The notes beneath the pieces are model-generated. The model had not been told where the DNA came from. It worked only from the letters and a program-made list of their open reading frames with translations, and made no database searches. A program made the translations under genes and the position numbers. 64,000 nucleotides of DNA from Larus michahellis. Taxonomy: Eukaryota > Chordata > Aves > Charadriiformes > Laridae. Location: positions 11,857,556-11,921,555 of the forward strand of contig NC_133901.1 in assembly GCF_964199755.1 (NCBI RefSeq), in the 5' to 3' direction. Below are positions 61,801 through 64,000 of this stretch, one piece after another (positions within the stretch are counted from its first letter, which is position 1; each line of letters starts with the position of its first letter).

Positions 61801-61880
61801 CGCCATCTTGGAGGGGGGTCTGCGGAGCCTGCGCAGGAAGGAGCGGGGGGAACAGGCCGAGGTTGCCGCCGCCATCTTGG
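61799..61880 (-). promoter_or_regulatory. Two YY1-type AAGATGGCGG sites, first exon of - strand gene
   Basis: GCCATCTTGG occurs at 61802-61811 and GCCGCCATCTTGG at 61868-61880, the classic YY1 core on the - strand, often found just downstream of start sites in housekeeping promoters. Both contain an ATG. From 61875 a 25-codon frame runs in phase to the donor at 61801 and would stop three codons into the next exon, i.e. a short upstream frame before the main start. Confidence 0.5.
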
Positions 61881-62033
61881 AGAGGGGCAGCGCCGCGGCG
61901 GCTCGCACCCGCCCTCTATCCGGAACGGCCGCCCCCTCCCGCCCCGCTCCTCCCCCTCGATGGCGCGCGCCGGAAGCGCGCGCCGCCTCGCGCACCGCCC
62001 CTTCCGCTCCGCGCGGCGGCAGCGGCCGCCGGG

Positions 62034-62547
62034 ATTGGCCGGGCGGGGCGGGGAGGAGGGAGCGGCGCGTGAGCGTGAGCGCGCGGCGGCGGGTGGGGAG
62101 GGGGGAGGGGGGAGAGGGGTCCCGCGCGGACCCCAGGCGGAGCCCGATTGGCTGCGCCGCGGGCGACTCCTGTCCGGGGGCCAATGGGAGCCCCGTGGGC
62201 TCGGGATTCCCCGGCCAATGGGCGGGCGCGATGCGGGTCGTGAGGATGGCGGGAGCTGATTGGCCGGTGCCCAGGCGGCGGGGAGCGGATTGGCGGGCGG
62301 GCGGGCGTCATGGCGGCAGGGAAGGGAGGAAGGAGGGAGCTGATTGGTGGCTGTTATCATTGTGGGGCAGGGGAGAGGGAGCTGATTGGTGAATGCCGGG
62401 AAGGAAGGAAGGAGCTCATTGGAGGACACAGCAGCGTTGGGGCAGCCAGGAGGGAGCCAATTGATGGTCCTGTGGCAGCGGGGCAGGCAGGAGGGCTCTG
62501 ATTCGTGGGCACCGTGGCGGGATGGCAGGCAGGAGGGCGCCGATTGG
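62034..62547 (+). promoter_or_regulatory. Array of eleven CCAAT boxes upstream of SCLY
   Basis: ATTGG or its complement CCAAT occurs at 62034, 62147, 62181, 62215, 62259, 62289, 62343, 62385, 62418, 62457 and 62543. From 62,251 the boxes sit in a degenerate repeat (GGAGGGAGCTGATTGGTGGC-like) with 30-54 bp spacing, mostly about 40; an ATTCG at 62500 fills the one gap. NF-Y is the known CCAAT-binding factor. Confidence 0.75.
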
Positions 62548-62570
62548 TGGCACCATGGCGGGAGGGCAGG
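62251..62570 (+). repeat. Degenerate minisatellite, about 40-bp period
   Basis: Six to eight imperfect copies of a purine-rich unit around GAGCTGATTGGTGG. It overlaps the CCAAT array and ends just before the SCLY start region. Confidence 0.6.
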
Positions 62571-62662
62571 CAGCTGCCTGGTCCTGCTGTGGTCGCCCAC
62601 ACGCCTGTGCCCCACGGTGCCAGGGCGGCAGTGGCAGCGGGACGTCAACGCGGTCGGCAGTG

Positions 62663-64000
62663 ATGGGCACCGGGACGGAGCCATCGGAGGCGCGGCACGA
62701 CGTGGCAGAGGGGTGAGGCCCCGCCCTTCCCCACGCCCCCCTCCCCATCCCCCTGGCCCCCCTCACCTGTCCCCTGCTCCCCACAGGAGTCTCTACCTGG
62801 ACTACAACGCCACCACCCCGCTGGCCCCCGAGGTGGCCCAGGCCGTGGGGGACGCCATGTGTCAGGCCTGGGGCAACGCCAGCAGCTCCCACCCTGCAGG
62901 TAGGGGCCTGGGGGAGCTACCATGTTGGCTCCCCGCTGCCAGGGCCGGGCCCAGTGGCCACAGCAGCCCATGGTGGAGCTGCCAGGTCTCATCCCGCAGG
63001 CAGGAAGGCGAAGGAGCTCATCAGCAGTGCCCGGGAGAGCCTGGCGAGGATGGTGGGAGGCCGGCCGGAGGACATTGTCTTTACCTCAGGGGGCACAGAG
63101 GTGGGATCAGCCACCATCTCTCTGCGGGGCACTGATCCCCCTTCCTGGCCAGCCCTGCCTGCCACCTCCTCACAAGCATGCAGCGATGAGGAGGGTGGGG
63201 ACAAAGGGCGCTGTGCTCCCTCTGGGTCTTCATTTTCCCCTCTGCTTTCCTCTCCCTAGGCCAACAACATGGTGATCCACACTGCCTGCAGGCACTTCCA
63301 TGGAAGCCAGGCCAGGCCGGGGGGCGGCCGGGGGACGCCGCACATCGTGACGTCAAGCGTGGAGCACGACTCCATCCGCCTGCCGCTGGAGCAGCTGGTG
63401 AAGGAGAGCCTGGCGGGTGAGCAGCAGAGGGACCACAGGTCAAGGACGTCTGGCCACAGACTGGGGTTTGCGAGGGGGGCTTTTTCATGCTGTCAATTTT
63501 GTGGAGGAGGACAGGGACCCACTTGCTGTGTGATGTTCCCCTTTTCCCCTTGCAAAGGGCACTGACTCCCCCCATGGTGTCCCCATTCCCTCAAGCTGGG
63601 TACGTTACCCTGTCAGCGTCCTGCATTCCAGGCCAGGTTAGATGGGGCTGTGAGCAACCTGATCTAGTTGAAGATGTCCCTGCTTATTGCAGGGGGGTGA
63701 GACTAGGTGGCTTTTGAAGCTCCCTTCTAACCCAAACTGTTCTGTGATTCTCTCCCAAGAGCTGTGGTGCACCCTGCCTGTGTGCCAGCTGCTCGCACAG
63801 CTCTCCTGCCTGCTCAGTGGGGCGCAGGCACCCCTGGGTGCCGTCGGGCTTCCCAGCAAACCTCAGGGCTTGTTTCTTGGCTTGCAGAAGCCACTTTTGT
63901 GGCTGTGTCCCCACGAAGCGGACAGGCTGAGGTGGATGATGTCCTCGCTGCTGTCCGGCCAACCACCTGCCTGGTTTCCATCATGTTGGCCAATAACGAG
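62663..64000 (+). CDS. SCLY: SCLY, selenocysteine lyase, exons 1-5 (runs off window)
   Basis: Cytosolic pyridoxal-phosphate enzyme that converts L-selenocysteine to L-alanine and selenide, recycling selenium for selenoprotein synthesis. Exons 62663-62712, 62787-62899, 63000-63100, 63260-63416 and 63888 onward join with GT-AG sites and consistent phases to give the first 178 codons. Residues 18-45 contain [16 protein letters not shown], the class V aminotransferase/NifS-type start, then [32 protein letters not shown] (PLP-phosphate region), [19 protein letters not shown] and [16 protein letters not shown]. This pattern fits SCLY better than the paralogue NFS1. The catalytic lysine and cysteine lie beyond the window. 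The start is chosen because 19 residues before YLDYN matches the length in mouse; an in-frame ATG at 62555 with a strong context would add 36 residues. Confidence 0.94.
63631..63751 (+). mobile_element. CR1 LINE, 3' end fragment, in SCLY intron 4
   Basis: About 120 bp with the typical CR1 3' tail: GGCCAGGTTAGATGGGGCT, GAGCAACCTGATCTAG, TGTCCCTGC, TTCTAACCCAAACTGTTCTG and a terminal GTGATTCT. It is 5'-truncated as usual and in the sense orientation of SCLY. Several mismatches to the family sequence I remember suggest an old copy. CR1 is the dominant LINE of birds. Confidence 0.9.

Larger units (their letters stand above)
61040..62720. promoter_or_regulatory. CpG island shared by two divergent genes
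   Basis: Very GC-rich and CpG-dense. It covers the probable first exon of the - strand gene (ending at 61801) and the first coding exon of SCLY on the + strand, whose start codon lies about 0.8-0.9 kb away. The arrangement fits a bidirectional promoter; no TATA box was seen for either gene. Confidence 0.7.

Noticed and set aside
61405-62684. - strand frames of 259 and 295 codons across the CpG island
   Set aside because: Pro/Arg/Ala-rich readings of CpG-island and minisatellite DNA. Only the short piece 61801-61875 has a supporting splice donor.
62663-64000. NFS1, the mitochondrial cysteine desulfurase, as the identity of this gene
   Set aside because: The stretches [15 protein letters not shown] and [16 protein letters not shown] and the short N-terminus match SCLY, not NFS1.

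Overview
The window is vertebrate, almost certainly avian, nuclear DNA. Three things point to a bird. The 5S rRNA sequence is vertebrate. The 3' tail of a CR1 LINE lies in an intron near the right end. The two recognisable genes, AIRE and SCLY, have tiny introns in very GC-rich DNA, as is usual on small bird chromosomes.

Positions 1-50,469 are one head-to-tail 5S rDNA array on the + strand. It holds 45 genes of 120 nt, each followed by a G/T-rich spacer. The 44 complete units fall into a short class (S, 1,036-1,044 bp, 26 units), a long class (L, 1,255-1,271 bp, 16 units), one unit of 1,572 bp and one of 1,168 bp. Nineteen genes carry the common sequence; the other 26 differ at one or two sites. 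Shared private variants show two large internal duplications (about 3.6 and 8.0 kb), and one unit is a recombination mosaic. Each spacer is built of smaller repeats that begin with the last 17 nt of the 5S gene plus its T-run. Long open frames in the array are low-complexity artefacts. A decayed spacer (50,470 to about 50,900) closes the array.

From 51,233 to 54,256 on the - strand lies a complete AIRE gene. I could splice it into 12 exons with consistent phases, giving 476 codons. It has CARD, a shortened SAND-like region, an intact PHD1, a degenerate PHD2 and the conserved C-terminal tail. Its 3' end faces the 5S array. Between 54.3 and 57.0 kb I recognise no gene.

An intact 282-codon - strand gene (59,857-60,705), which I cannot name, has an apparent 5' UTR intron and probably starts in the CpG island at about 61-62.7 kb. 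Diverging from the same island on the + strand is SCLY (selenocysteine lyase), exons 1-5, which runs off the right edge. The shared promoter region holds two YY1-type sites and a run of eleven CCAAT boxes, partly a degenerate minisatellite of about 40 bp period.

The genes do not form one pathway. 5S RNA serves the large ribosomal subunit, AIRE serves thymic self-tolerance, and SCLY recycles selenium.
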